A stretch of 64,000 bases of DNA from a virus. The first letter of the stretch is position 1. Every line of letters begins with the position of its first letter. A program made the position numbers and the translations under genes. Location: the IMG/VR virus record IMGVR_UViG_3300030090_007212, positions 62,001 to 126,000 of that record; one strand, given 5' to 3'. The notes under the pieces are model-generated. The model saw only the letters and a program-made list of their open reading frames with translations. It was not told where the DNA came from and ran no database searches. Positions 1-10,070 of this stretch are shown piece by piece.

Positions 1-247
1 CATAAATTTTAATATTATCATTATAAATTGGATTGGATACTACTCCATTCAAAATTCCATAAAACCTATATATGCTACTTTCTTTTCTCTCTTCTTCAAA
101 GACTTCGTAAGCATTTATATTAGTGTCAATATCATTAACAGGAATAGGTTTATTAGTATTTTCCATAGAAATGTTAAATTGTGTATTAACATTTACGGAA
201 TCTACTGTCCTAGTTTTATTTAATAATATTTTAGTATTTTTCTCCAT
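1..247 (-). CDS. Hypothetical protein, 3' end outside window
   Basis: An open frame starts at ATG 247-245 and stays open to the left edge, giving the first 82 residues. The visible part is hydrophilic and rich in Asn, Glu and Lys, with no recognisable domain. It lies 16 bases downstream of the stop of the 1699-residue virion protein and has its own ATATTTAT element just upstream of its start, so it is probably a late structural gene. The function is unknown. The reading frame is credible because it is uninterrupted, begins with ATG at the expected place, and follows the strand of its neighbours. Confidence 0.7.
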   Translation of the reverse strand, partial: MEKNTKILLNKTRTVDSVNVNTQFNISMENTNKPIPVNDIDTNINAYEVFEEERKESSIYRFYGILNGVVSNPIYNDNIKIY

Positions 248-250
248 TTA

Positions 251-261
251 TAATAAATATT
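251..261 (-). promoter_or_regulatory. Candidate late promoter (ATATTTAT motif)
   Basis: Coding-strand AATATTTATTA lies 3 bases before the ATG at 247. It is one of about 19 copies of this element found immediately upstream of genes in the window. Confidence 0.4.
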
Positions 262-263
262 TT

Positions 264-3200
264 CTATAAAATTTTAAAATATCCATCTTGATTACAATTC
301 AATGGGCTATATGATAAATTCAAATCATAAGTTCCTGTTTGATTTATTGTTATGGTTATTGTTTTAATTTCATCTGCAGTTGCTACTGTACTAGTACCGT
401 TTTGAATACTAACTCCTAACCCACCTAAATTAGATGACATACCTATTTGTGCTACGTTAGGTTGTGTAAGTGTAGTTGTTCCTCCGTTATATAAATTTAA
501 ACCACCAGCTCCTTTAGAATTACTAATAGGGGGTATAGTTGGACAAAACGTTCCACCAAATAAACTTAAAGTTATAACTGCAGGTGCATTAAATACATTA
601 ATTAAAGCGGTAGCGGCCATTGAAGGGAATCCGTAACCTACTCCTTGTGTTCCACTTATAGTGTAATTAGTAATAGTGGTAGTTGGTGTAGTTTGTGAGT
701 TAGATCCCACATTACCACCAGTACTTAAACCACCACCCGGAGGATTAGCCAGTCCTGTTGTTCCACCAATACCAATAGGTGTAGTGTTTCCTATGTTACC
801 TCCTGGGGTATTTACACCACCCGACCCACCTGATCCACCTGGTGTTCCGCCACCTCCTGTTTGAGAAGCGATTAATGTTTCACCTAAACATGTTTTATAT
901 ATACTAAAAGGATTAGTAACTTCATGCCTTAAATTGTTTTGATTATTAGTGTTCTCTGAAGCGTCATCATTAGATGCACCTATACCTTGTAATGTCACTG
1001 CGTTTATTTTATCTGCAAAGAATTTCCCTACTGTTTTATGTAATGCTGTTTTACCTGGCAATAAACCAAAATATAAATAATATGGAGTTTGACTTCTATT
1101 AAATTTAATTCCATATATAGTACCACTACCATTAATTCCATCATCTACATCGTCTACACCACCACTATGTGCATTTTGTCCAAATGTAATTAAAGGTGGG
1201 GTAGTAGAATTAGGGAAATTAACAAAACTTGATGTTTGTCCAGGCGCTAATCCATAAAAATAGTCTGACCCTGTTGGGTTAGTGTCTTTATAAAATCCAC
1301 AAGCGTCTCCAGGGACAAACGCATCCCCATCATTGTAGGTAGATAATATAGGGTCACCACTGGAAAAATCATCTACTAATCTATAATAAGTAGGTGTGCC
1401 ATCCACTAAAGTAATTTCATCATATGTTTGGTAATCATTTTCAAATTCATTGGATCCTGGTCGCATATAATGTACATTTAAATCACCATCTTTATAACCA
1501 GAGAATCTTCTACAGAAATATTCTCTAATTTCTGTATCATGTTCAAAACGCATAAAACAATTACTAATCTCTATTTCTAAATCGTTAGTATCTATAGTGT
1601 CTACCCCTATTTGGGATTGATTAACTGTTGCAGGTGTATTAAGACAAGTGGTTGCTAAACAAGAAAAATCTACGTAACCTCTTAAATTTAATGCCCCTTC
1701 TTTATCTTCTCCGTAATTTAAATCTTTTCTAATTCCAGGAGGATTTCCACTATTTGGTGGGGGTGTATAGTTATTAATAACATTATCAATCTTATATTTT
1801 ATCGCCTCATAACTAACTTGAAAAGTGGTTGGTTGTAATTTATCCATTATAAATGGAACATCATCTATATCACAATAAGTAGTACTACCTAATTCCGTAA
1901 TTGTTGTAGGTAACATTATATTTGCCTTATATTCTAAATCATTATAACTATAATCACCTTTGGGTATAATAGAAGTATAATATAATTCTTGATCATACCA
2001 CATAATGAGTCCATGTTCAATTAATTGACCATTATAATTTAATAATCCCTCTGGTGCGTTAGCACCTCTACAAGAACAAAAGGCATTACACCCTGCTACT
2101 GAATTTGTACCGCAAGTAGATCTACAACATTCTGCCTGCCATGACGTAGATAAATCATTTGGTAAACCTCCAAGACAGTTATATATACACGGGTCTAAAG
2201 GGTTAGGGGGATCAATGTCAGGTGGAAACACCATAGGTGCACCTGTGGAACCTAAAGAAGGTGGTGTATTCCAACAATCTAAACTATTTTTAAAATATTC
2301 TCCTCTTTCTATCATTCTAGTAGGGTCACATTTATTTTTATGTAAACCAAACCCACCTTGATTTTCCCAAGTTTCTGTCCCAAATTGATCAATAGTTTTA
2401 ACATAATCTGGTTCACCAAATGGGTTAGCCCCTACTTTAGTTTCTGCAACTACTTGTAACCCACTAATATTATTCAATGCCCCTTGTAAAGACGCATAGT
2501 TATCAAAAGTAATTTGACATTTTTTATCTGCATCATTTGTCCCATCTAATACTATTTGTTTTGCCGCTAAGTTTAAATTGTCTATACTATTACTATTATA
2601 ATCCCCATACCAATCACTTACTATGTTAGCATCTAACCGAGCACTACATCCTTGTATTGTCACTGTAGGGGTACTATACCCCACATCTAATTTTATTCTA
2701 TCCTGTAAAAAAGTAGCGTATCCTTGAAACTGAGGAGGATTAGCATTTTTAGTTAAACAATTATAATGACAAAATTTATCTTTCTTTATTTGTCCGAATT
2801 TCTTTTTACTCTTTCTAACTTTATATTTTCTTTTTATTAAAGGGAAATATAAACTACCACTTACCCAATCATTATAAAAATCAAATTTTAACATTTTTAA
2901 AAACACTGCCACAGGTTCTAATACACATGATACCCAATCTTTTATTATTGGAGTTTGTAATCCACCACACGTCCAACAACTATAAGGTTTAACATATGTA
3001 TCATTACACACATCTTTAGCAAATGGAGTTTTTAATATAGTAGGTTTAATGGTTATATCCTCTTCTTTACATTTTAACCCTATTAAAGGTATTTTTATAC
3101 AACATTTATCATCACAACAATCAAAGTTACTCCCACAACCACTTCCACCATCACAAGAAAATTCATCCCCACAGTAATTTTGACAAGGATCACAAAATAT

Positions 3201-5363
3201 CCCCGAGAATAAACATTGGAATTTTAACCCCCAACACCTACCTAAAAGTTTAATATAACCCGGATCACAGGTATTCCCAACACTACAAGTTTTACAATCA
3301 TTTACTGTTTGTGCTTCCATAGAAGATACACTACCCCCATAAAATGCCACTCTTTTACAACCCGGTCCTGGTGCGTACATACAAGAACCATAATTGTAAC
3401 ACCATCCCCCTGAATAATATTGACAACACGCCGCATTTACATTACCCCCCTGCCAAGAAACACCACTTTGATTATTTAATACATCCCACGTAAGATTGGC
3501 TCTATATCCTCCTCCCGGTCCGACAACTGAACTACATCCAGGTACACTATTTAAAGGGAGCATTAAATTTTGTAAACCTGCCGCATCATAACAATCCCTT
3601 AAATCGTTATTACAACTACCCACAGTATTAACATCATCACATTCTCCTTTAGCATCATAACATTCTGTAGTAAACATCTTTAAATCATTTTCATCATCCC
3701 ATACACCACCAGTATCATCGTATTCTTGTAACCTATATTTGATTTTAAATTGACCACCCTTTAAAGGATAACTACATATAAAAAATGGTATTTTGAATTT
3801 ACATAGTGCAGTTATTAATCCATTAATAATTTGTATTATACCATTTATAACCCCCACTAAATGTGCGAACAAAGAAAGTATAAAACATAATACACTATAT
3901 AATGGATGTATGTTAGTGTCTACCCTATTACTAGGAAATTTATTAACCCCATATCCATTAACAATATCTTTTATACCAATAAATGCTCTGGTTTCGTCTC
4001 TCTGACTCTTTTGAAATCTTCCTATGTATTGTTTAACAGTATAAACTTTTTTCCATCTAAAGGTAAAAAAGTCTTCAATGTAGTTATATTGGTTAGTAAG
4101 GTCATCTTCATATGGAGTATTTTGTGTGATAGTAGATAATTGTTCATTTATTTTCCAATGATCAGTATTTTGTAATGACCCATAAGAGTAAGACCCAAAA
4201 TTATAATTCCCCGTTAAATTAGGGACTAAAAATTTAACTCTTTGTCTTAATCTTTTATCGGTATCAGATTTATCCATTGATACTCTGAATCTAAAATCTG
4301 CTTCTGTTGCAATTCCTTTTATCCCATCAGGACTTGGTATTAAGTTACCAAATTCATCGGTAATTACTTTACGTAAATTCATAGGTAACTGGATTGACCA
4401 GTTTCCATTATCATCTATTGCATCACCATTAATCTCATAACTTTCTATAGTTCCATCAATTGTTCTTCGTATCGCCTCTAATTTTCCTGCACCAGTAATT
4501 ACATCATTCATCTTACCCATATCTTTATCGGGTCGACAATTTTTATTTACCGAATCTTTTTCATCATCGGAAAATATACTACCCATAAAAATGGCGGTAG
4601 GTATTAATTCTAAATCGATAGATATATCTTTTCTAACAATACCAATTGTACTACCCACACTCAAACTATCACACCAATAAGGGTGAACTGTTACGGATAT
4701 ATTTTGAGAATATATTTGGGTGAGATTATCTAAATTATTAGAGGATTTAAATTTAAATCTACTATCAAATAAATCTTCACTATAACCTTGTGCAATTAAT
4801 TCATAAGGTCTAGAAGATATAAATCCAATATCACTAACATCCATATCATAATGTAAGGTATGTTCCCCCACAGGAACCCCAAATAATATAAAATCTCCCG
4901 CCTGATTGGTGGTAGTGGTATATTTATAATACTTTTCATATATTTCTAAAGTTGTTCCATTGTCTAACATCTCTCTTTTAGAAGGGAAAGTTCCGACTGG
5001 GGTATGATCAAATGTTTGTTGTTTATTTGGTAATAAATTATAACGTATACCTCTATCATTTTTTTCATCATTAGTAGGTGAGGTATATGGATATATTGAA
5101 GATATGACTGGATTATTTAAATCCGCCTCTTCAATGGGCACAAAAATGGATACCTTTACATTAGGTACACCAAATCCATTATTAATGTCTATTCTTCCCG
5201 CAATTACCCCATAATCGGCACAGAAGTTTTGATACTCATCGGTTTGAGAAATTTTCAAACTTAGTATTTCTAGAAAATCATAGTGTTGATTTAAATCTAG
5301 ATTTACCTTTAAGTACCCATCATCTTCACCTGGTTTGGTTCTAATACGGTATGATTTAGACAT
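264..5363 (-). CDS. Giant cysteine-rich virion structural protein
   Basis: A 1699-residue protein of the tail/baseplate module. The N-terminal part (about residues 45-180) has two stretches like carboxypeptidase-regulatory or prealbumin-like beta sandwiches (GVIAGRIDINNGFGVPNVKV, and later GDFILFGVPVGEH). A strongly hydrophobic stretch at about residues 486-535 looks like one or two membrane segments. Residues 560-1130 are very rich in Cys, with clusters such as CCDDKCC. The C-terminal region has a Gly/Thr/Pro-rich linker and a final beta-rich domain. It starts 4 bases after the small membrane protein gene and lies next to gp6/gp25, which suggests a baseplate-attached or fibre protein. I do not recognise a named family over the full length. 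The membrane segment and the number of cysteines are unusual for a tail protein. Confidence 0.8.
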   Translation of the reverse strand: MSKSYRIRTKPGEDDGYLKVNLDLNQHYDFLEILSLKISQTDEYQNFCADYGVIAGRIDINNGFGVPNVKVSIFVPIEEADLNNPVISSIYPYTSPTNDEKNDRGIRYNLLPNKQQTFDHTPVGTFPSKREMLDNGTTLEIYEKYYKYTTTTNQAGDFILFGVPVGEHTLHYDMDVSDIGFISSRPYELIAQGYSEDLFDSRFKFKSSNNLDNLTQIYSQNISVTVHPYWCDSLSVGSTIGIVRKDISIDLELIPTAIFMGSIFSDDEKDSVNKNCRPDKDMGKMNDVITGAGKLEAIRRTIDGTIESYEINGDAIDDNGNWSIQLPMNLRKVITDEFGNLIPSPDGIKGIATEADFRFRVSMDKSDTDKRLRQRVKFLVPNLTGNYNFGSYSYGSLQNTDHWKINEQLSTITQNTPYEDDLTNQYNYIEDFFTFRWKKVYTVKQYIGRFQKSQRDETRAFIGIKDIVNGYGVNKFPSNRVDTNIHPLYSVLCFILSLFAHLVGVINGIIQIINGLITALCKFKIPFFICSYPLKGGQFKIKYRLQEYDDTGGVWDDENDLKMFTTECYDAKGECDDVNTVGSCNNDLRDCYDAAGLQNLMLPLNSVPGCSSVVGPGGGYRANLTWDVLNNQSGVSWQGGNVNAACCQYYSGGWCYNYGSCMYAPGPGCKRVAFYGGSVSSMEAQTVNDCKTCSVGNTCDPGYIKLLGRCWGLKFQCLFSGIFCDPCQNYCGDEFSCDGGSGCGSNFDCCDDKCCIKIPLIGLKCKEEDITIKPTILKTPFAKDVCNDTYVKPYSCWTCGGLQTPIIKDWVSCVLEPVAVFLKMLKFDFYNDWVSGSLYFPLIKRKYKVRKSKKKFGQIKKDKFCHYNCLTKNANPPQFQGYATFLQDRIKLDVGYSTPTVTIQGCSARLDANIVSDWYGDYNSNSIDNLNLAAKQIVLDGTNDADKKCQITFDNYASLQGALNNISGLQVVAETKVGANPFGEPDYVKTIDQFGTETWENQGGFGLHKNKCDPTRMIERGEYFKNSLDCWNTPPSLGSTGAPMVFPPDIDPPNPLDPCIYNCLGGLPNDLSTSWQAECCRSTCGTNSVAGCNAFCSCRGANAPEGLLNYNGQLIEHGLIMWYDQELYYTSIIPKGDYSYNDLEYKANIMLPTTITELGSTTYCDIDDVPFIMDKLQPTTFQVSYEAIKYKIDNVINNYTPPPNSGNPPGIRKDLNYGEDKEGALNLRGYVDFSCLATTCLNTPATVNQSQIGVDTIDTNDLEIEISNCFMRFEHDTEIREYFCRRFSGYKDGDLNVHYMRPGSNEFENDYQTYDEITLVDGTPTYYRLVDDFSSGDPILSTYNDGDAFVPGDACGFYKDTNPTGSDYFYGLAPGQTSSFVNFPNSTTPPLITFGQNAHSGGVDDVDDGINGSGTIYGIKFNRSQTPYYLYFGLLPGKTALHKTVGKFFADKINAVTLQGIGASNDDASENTNNQNNLRHEVTNPFSIYKTCLGETLIASQTGGGGTPGGSGGSGGVNTPGGNIGNTTPIGIGGTTGLANPPGGGLSTGGNVGSNSQTTPTTTITNYTISGTQGVGYGFPSMAATALINVFNAPAVITLSLFGGTFCPTIPPISNSKGAGGLNLYNGGTTTLTQPNVAQIGMSSNLGGLGVSIQNGTSTVATADEIKTITITINQTGTYDLNLSYSPLNCNQDGYFKIL

Positions 5364-5367
5364 CCTT

Positions 5368-5772
5368 TCAATTTAATTCTGCTTTTTTGTTATCTTCAAT
5401 ATCTTCGTAGACTTCGATATCTAATAGTTCACTATTTTCGTCATATCCACCATTATTTTTGAATTGTTGTTCTCTTTTCTTTATTTCCTTTTTAATCCTA
5501 AATTGTTGTAATTTCACAAATAAATTGGTGAATCCATTACGGAATCTTTTATTAATCCCATTAACTGATTTAGGTATAAAGAAATGTATAAATACTTGAA
5601 AAACTAACGCCAATACTATAAAGGGTATTGCTAATACTACCGCTATAAAGGTACCTACTTTAATTAAAAAGTAATCCGTTACATTGGAATTCATTAGTTG
5701 GTCGGATACTAAACTAATATTATCTTTTTCTTCTTGATTTTGATTCTGTTGATTACATGTACTACATCCCAT
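5368..5772 (-). CDS. Small membrane protein, unknown
   Basis: This 134-residue protein begins with a CxxC (GCSTCNQQ), followed by a polar stretch. Residues about 35-72 form a long hydrophobic run (IAVVLAIPFIVLALVFQVFI), enough for one or two membrane passes. A basic segment and an acidic tail (LLDIEVYEDIEDNKKAELN) follow. It lies between the gp6-like wedge gene and the giant cysteine-rich virion protein, 4 bases from the latter, so the two are probably co-transcribed. It may partner the hydrophobic segment of that protein or act at the host membrane during infection; this is inference. No family is recognised. Confidence 0.7.
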   Translation of the reverse strand: MGCSTCNQQNQNQEEKDNISLVSDQLMNSNVTDYFLIKVGTFIAVVLAIPFIVLALVFQVFIHFFIPKSVNGINKRFRNGFTNLFVKLQQFRIKKEIKKREQQFKNNGGYDENSELLDIEVYEDIEDNKKAELN

Positions 5773-5824
5773 AACTTTATTTTTTTACTTAAAACTAATT
5801 AAAAAAACGAAAAAGTAACTATTA

Positions 5825-7648
5825 TTATGTACTAACACTTACTTTAATGTCCTTATTTGGGTATTTTACCTCAAACATTCCATTAGGGATTCCAAATAGA
5901 GTATATCTATTTAATAAGTCAACTTGACGTGTGGCATCATCTAATAACGGTTGTGCTATTTCATTAAAAGAATATTTTCCATTCTCATTAACTTTATTAT
6001 ATATTCTTAAATCCGTTACATTTAATACCCCTGCAACATTGTTTATATTCTCAATTAAATCAGATAGGTAAATATTATCACCCATATCCCATTTATTGAT
6101 ATCCATATAATCGGTAATTGAAGTTATTACTCCTGATATGATTTCCCCTTTAGGTATATTCTTATCAACAAATAAATCAACTTCAAACCCTAAATTTATT
6201 ACTTGCCCATTCTTTATGGTTACGTAATCATTTATCATTCTATAATCTGCCAAATATTCGGCAATATTTTCTTTTAATGTAGAGGTGGATTGTGTAGTTA
6301 ATTTTCCATTCTCATCTAATGCAAGTATAGAAACATTAACTTTATTTCTTTCCTCCCAAACACCAGTCCTAAATGGAACCCCATATCTACCCGGCATTAA
6401 CTTTACTCTACTTTGATAATCTTTTATTGTCACACATCTATGTTGTGATGAAAAGTTATATCTAACTAAATTTCTAATTTCTTCTATTGATGGTTGTCCT
6501 AACCCTCCCATTGCAGGGATTGGGTTGTTAATAGTTAAACTTTCTCTTACTTGTGTATTAATATTACTATCATTACCATTAACGATGAAATTAATTACCC
6601 CTAATTGGGTTAATACGTTAGGCCCAATGTTAGAACTATTACCACCCCCTACTCTGTATCTAATAAACATAGTATTACTCACAGGTGGGATATCTCCCAA
6701 TGATGAATTATTAATTAAATTTCCTATTCTATCTATTTGACCTCTACACCCCACAAAATCATTTAATGCGGAAGTATCGGCTTCACCACCACCGAAAATA
6801 ATTCTACAAAATCCATTATCCGTAAAATCTTTTATAAATCTTTGTGGTGCATTTTTCCATTTACCAGGAGAAATACTACTATTATCACTTAATGTAGTAT
6901 CATCAGTAGTATAAATTTCTGCTTGTGCTAACGCTGGTACTTCATACCAATTATTTTCAAACGCTGCCCACTCACTTTCGGTTGGGTTAGTAGTAAAATT
7001 AGTTCCTTCTTTAGTAATAATGTTTTCAATAGATAATACATTATCATCAGGTAATATAAGTTCATTAAAAGGTTTATAATCTTGTATTTCAATAATCTTT
7101 TTAAATATTTTAGTAAATCCATTTAAAACTATTTCTCTTTTTACTAAATTATAACTTTGTATTTGACCACTACTATCAATATTAGGTAGAATTAATCTAT
7201 TGGGTATACCTCCTGTTGTAAATGGAGATGTAAAGTCACAATCTTCCATTAATTCAAATACTTTACCTGCACCATTTGCTTGGGATCCTTTAAGAATTTT
7301 AGGTGCGTAAGATAAATCAAAGGTGTCTCCTTTTACAGGAACTGTTACTGTCCAATCCACAATTGTAATACTAGGTCTCTTTCCCGGTACATTCAATCCG
7401 AAAGTTCTAGCTAATTCTAATAAAGACGATCTTTCTTGAGCATAATCTATTTGAGTTTCATTAAACATTCTATCGGTTTGGAAAGATAACATGTCTCCTA
7501 CCGCAGCATTTAACTCTAATAACATCATACCCACAGAGGCATCATTAAAATCAGAAAATACATCTGGATAATATTGTTTAATAAATTTTACTAACTGATC
7601 CCTTACATCAGCGAAATTTCTAGCGTTATAATCAATTTTCTTTATCAT
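5825..7648 (-). CDS. gp6: Baseplate wedge protein gp6-like (baseplate J family)
   Basis: A 607-residue protein matching the T4 gp6/baseplate_J family. The N-terminus (FADVRDQLVKFIKQYYPDVF, then NDASVGMMLLELNAAVGDML and FQTDRMFNE) is the typical start of phage gp6 homologues, which form the ring of the baseplate wedge. The C-terminal half, with CVTIKDYQSRVKLMPGRYG and later VEVDLFVDKN, is the J-like core. T4 gp6 is about 660 residues, so the length fits. It is 2 bases downstream of the gp25-like gene. These two genes are adjacent in many contractile-tail systems. In the virion it dimerises to hold the six wedges together. Confidence 0.93.
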   Translation of the reverse strand: MIKKIDYNARNFADVRDQLVKFIKQYYPDVFSDFNDASVGMMLLELNAAVGDMLSFQTDRMFNETQIDYAQERSSLLELARTFGLNVPGKRPSITIVDWTVTVPVKGDTFDLSYAPKILKGSQANGAGKVFELMEDCDFTSPFTTGGIPNRLILPNIDSSGQIQSYNLVKREIVLNGFTKIFKKIIEIQDYKPFNELILPDDNVLSIENIITKEGTNFTTNPTESEWAAFENNWYEVPALAQAEIYTTDDTTLSDNSSISPGKWKNAPQRFIKDFTDNGFCRIIFGGGEADTSALNDFVGCRGQIDRIGNLINNSSLGDIPPVSNTMFIRYRVGGGNSSNIGPNVLTQLGVINFIVNGNDSNINTQVRESLTINNPIPAMGGLGQPSIEEIRNLVRYNFSSQHRCVTIKDYQSRVKLMPGRYGVPFRTGVWEERNKVNVSILALDENGKLTTQSTSTLKENIAEYLADYRMINDYVTIKNGQVINLGFEVDLFVDKNIPKGEIISGVITSITDYMDINKWDMGDNIYLSDLIENINNVAGVLNVTDLRIYNKVNENGKYSFNEIAQPLLDDATRQVDLLNRYTLFGIPNGMFEVKYPNKDIKVSVST

Positions 7649-7650
7649 AA

Positions 7651-8034
7651 TTAAAATGTTAACTGTATGGTATCTGAACTACTAAATGTACCTTCAGTAA
7701 CAGTATATTTTAGTTCAACTATTATTAATTCTTGTATATCATCATTTCTAAATGTTATATCATTAACATATAGATTTGGTATATATTTTTTAATTGTTTC
7801 GTTTAAATTATTTCTAATATCATCATGTGTGATATTATCGTTTGGCTCAAAAATATATTTTCTTAAATCACTACCAAAATCAGGTAGATATAACCTCTCC
7901 CCTTTATTTGTTAATAATAGATGTAATAAGTCCGATCTAATAGCATCTTTATCTGTACTATTTAATTTAAAATAATACCCGTTTTCACTATCTCTAAAAG
8001 GGAAATCAATATTTATATATCTTTTATCTGCCAT
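7651..8034 (-). CDS. gp25: Baseplate wedge protein gp25-like
   Basis: This 127-residue protein belongs to the gp25/IraD-like family, a baseplate wedge component that nucleates sheath assembly. The family signature is visible: DIRSDLLHLLLTNKGERL-type text at residues 30-50, then LPDFGSDLRKYIFEPND with the EPN-type motif, and a C-terminal beta strand (ELIIVELKYTV). T4 gp25 is 132 residues. It is followed after 2 bases by the gp6-like gene. An ATATTTATA element sits 5 bases before the start, so it may open a late transcription unit downstream of the terminator at 8083-8114. Confidence 0.95.
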   Translation of the reverse strand: MADKRYINIDFPFRDSENGYYFKLNSTDKDAIRSDLLHLLLTNKGERLYLPDFGSDLRKYIFEPNDNITHDDIRNNLNETIKKYIPNLYVNDITFRNDDIQELIIVELKYTVTEGTFSSSDTIQLTF

Positions 8035-8039
8035 TTGTA

Positions 8040-8050
8040 TATAAATATTC
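8040..8050 (-). promoter_or_regulatory. Candidate late promoter (ATATTTAT motif)
   Basis: Coding-strand GAATATTTATA, 5 bases before the gp25 start. It lies between a terminator and the first gene of the baseplate unit, which is the expected position for a promoter. Confidence 0.45.
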
Positions 8051-8082
8051 TACAATAAATTTTTTAAAAGAAAAGTATTAAT

Positions 8083-8114
8083 ATAAAAAAAAGGTACCCA
8101 TAAGAGTACCTTTT
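8083..8114 (-). terminator. Rho-independent terminator after the ribonucleotide reductase gene
   Basis: On the minus strand, a perfect 9-bp stem (AAAAGGTAC / GTACCTTTT) with an 8-base loop is followed by a long T run. It lies 24 bases past the nrdJ stop codon. Confidence 0.85.
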
Positions 8115-8137
8115 AATTAAATATATGTGTGAGTTAA

Positions 8138-9997
8138 TTAAGTAATTTCACATGCACCACCTGCACAAGCTAACTCTGAAGTTAAAGTAGTTTCATCTTT
8201 ATCTTCTACAATTTTAGATAAATCTATATCTTGTAAGAATTGAAACATTCTTTCGTATTGTTCCTCAGTTATATCCTCAAAAGGGGCTTGTACATACGTT
8301 CCACCATCATATGGTAATACAGACAACCCATTATAGTGTTCTCTATTATCCCACATCCATTCACCTGCCAATTCCCAATCTTCTTCTTTCAATGAGATGG
8401 TTGCAGATACATTATGACTATTAGAACCATTTCTATGTCCACTTTTAACCCATTCCGTTGCCACTTTTTTCACTCTTTCTAAAAGTTCGAAAGCAGATTC
8501 AGTTCTTAAAATAGAACCTTCTGGTGCGGCTTGAGGGATAGATATTACTGCAGTATCATGTCCACGAAAATAATCATCTTCTACTAATTCAGGATGATTT
8601 TGTTTTAAGTATGTATAAATAGATTCATTTTTACCTACTCTTATTCTTCTAATATAGAAGTCATTATGCCAGGCATGTATACCTGATGAAGTACCTAATG
8701 TTAATGAAGTTGTCCCTGCAGGTTTAACTGTAGTTGTTCTAGCAGCTTTATTAATTCCTAATATTTTAGCAACTCTAGAATTTTCCCTTTTAACAACGTC
8801 TGCAGCTTTAGACATATCATAACCTAATACTCTTCCTGACCCTATTCCTGTCATTGATACACCAATCAACGCATCTTTTTCAGTAGTTTCTCTCCATATA
8901 TCTCTTAGATAATGGAAATCAGTGTATCCAGCTTGTAATGTACCAATAAATGCTGCAGCTTTAACTCTTTCGTTTAAATCTTCTTGAGATTGGATGTTAC
9001 TCACATTTACTTCACATAGATTACAGAATTGGTAAGGTCGTAGAGCAATCTCACAACAAGGATTAGTTCCCCAATCTTTATCATTATTTAAATAAATTCC
9101 TGGTTCACCAGATTGACTCAATTCAACTCTTTTCCAAAGATTCATAAAAAACTTTTTAGTAATTTTATGTCTCATTAAACAAGCTGAATTATTTGCTCTA
9201 CCTCTTTGTGGGTTAAGTTCCCACCAGTTTCCTGATTTACAACCAATCATTAAATCATCATCTGCACTAAATAAACTAATTAGTGCCGCTCTTCTTATAC
9301 CACCTGCCAATACTGCATCTGCAATATGACAAACAATATCATGAACTTCAACAGTAGATAATTTATCACCATCTTCATGATTTTCTAAAATACCAGTAAT
9401 CTTAAGAATACATTCTTTTAATGGTTGAGGTCCCGGTGCTTTACCACCAGATGTTATTAATCTCGCACCTTTAGGGCGAATATCAGAATAATCAAATTCA
9501 ATTCGTGAACCTTTACCATTTAAGTATGATTTCATTAATACTTTAATCGCATCTGCCCAACCTTCAATAGAATCTCCAATAAGGAATCTTCTTTTTCTTT
9601 TAGGGTAAGGTTTATTTACGGGTGGTAATTTTTCAACGTGATGTTTTTGTACGGAATAACCTACACCAGTTCCACCTAATAATAGGAACATACACTCACT
9701 AAAGGAATCGATATGGTCAATAGGCATATATGCACAATTATAAATTCTGTTTGGGGATATCTCAATTGGTTTACCACCAAATTGCATACTCCTCATTGAG
9801 GGTAATACTTTCTTATCATATACAAATTTATAATTTTTTTCAATATCCTCTTTTAATTCAGGATATTTCTTAATGTGCATGTTTTTATTCCTGGTGACTA
9901 ACTCTTCCCAAGTTTCTCTTCTATTAAAATCGGGTAGATATCTAGCATATTTCATGTAGACTGTTATATCCGATAAAATCTTATTTGACAACTTCAT
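8138..9997 (-). CDS. nrdJ: Adenosylcobalamin-dependent (class II) ribonucleotide reductase
   Basis: A 619-residue monomeric class II reductase that makes deoxyribonucleotides using vitamin B12 coenzyme. Key residues can be placed: NPCCE at 312-316 supplies the Asn-x-Cys-x-Glu radical site (C314). C88 (RIYNCAY) and C325 (FCNL) form the redox pair. The C-terminal CAGGAC (C611 and C616) is the shuttle pair. The 11-residue distance between radical and redox cysteines and the CxxxxC tail match the Lactobacillus leichmannii enzyme. The protein is shorter than that enzyme (about 740) but typical of phage forms. No intein is seen. It is flanked by a terminator on one side and inverted repeats on the other, so it looks like a single-gene unit. 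Confidence 0.95.
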   Translation of the reverse strand: MKLSNKILSDITVYMKYARYLPDFNRRETWEELVTRNKNMHIKKYPELKEDIEKNYKFVYDKKVLPSMRSMQFGGKPIEISPNRIYNCAYMPIDHIDSFSECMFLLLGGTGVGYSVQKHHVEKLPPVNKPYPKRKRRFLIGDSIEGWADAIKVLMKSYLNGKGSRIEFDYSDIRPKGARLITSGGKAPGPQPLKECILKITGILENHEDGDKLSTVEVHDIVCHIADAVLAGGIRRAALISLFSADDDLMIGCKSGNWWELNPQRGRANNSACLMRHKITKKFFMNLWKRVELSQSGEPGIYLNNDKDWGTNPCCEIALRPYQFCNLCEVNVSNIQSQEDLNERVKAAAFIGTLQAGYTDFHYLRDIWRETTEKDALIGVSMTGIGSGRVLGYDMSKAADVVKRENSRVAKILGINKAARTTTVKPAGTTSLTLGTSSGIHAWHNDFYIRRIRVGKNESIYTYLKQNHPELVEDDYFRGHDTAVISIPQAAPEGSILRTESAFELLERVKKVATEWVKSGHRNGSNSHNVSATISLKEEDWELAGEWMWDNREHYNGLSVLPYDGGTYVQAPFEDITEEQYERMFQFLQDIDLSKIVEDKDETTLTSELACAGGACEIT

Positions 9998-10030
9998 TTT
10001 CTTCTCTATTTTTTTTCTTATTATTTTATA

Positions 10031-10044
10031 GGGTGTTAAACCCC
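10031..10044. repeat. Small GC-rich dyad upstream of nrdJ
   Basis: GGGT-GTTAA-ACCCC gives a short 4-bp dyad, conspicuous in an AT-rich gap. It sits 34 bases before the nrdJ start, next to the larger dyad at 10048-10070. It could be an operator or part of a leader RNA structure. Confidence 0.3.
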
Positions 10045-10047
10045 ACT

Positions 10048-10070
10048 ATGATTATATACACTATAATCAT
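10048..10070. repeat. Perfect 9-bp inverted repeat between helicase and nrdJ
   Basis: ATGATTATA-tacac-TATAATCAT is a perfect inverted repeat in the 95-base gap after the helicase stop and before the nrdJ start. No T run follows it, so it is more likely an operator or a weak AT-rich terminator than a standard terminator. Its right half contains TATAAT on the minus strand. Confidence 0.45.

Noticed and set aside
676-864. 62-residue Pro-rich plus-strand frame
   Set aside because: Antisense to the Gly/Thr-rich linker of the 1699-residue protein.
8138-9997. Intein or intron in nrdJ
   Set aside because: These are common in phage reductases, but the frame is continuous and all catalytic blocks are correctly spaced.
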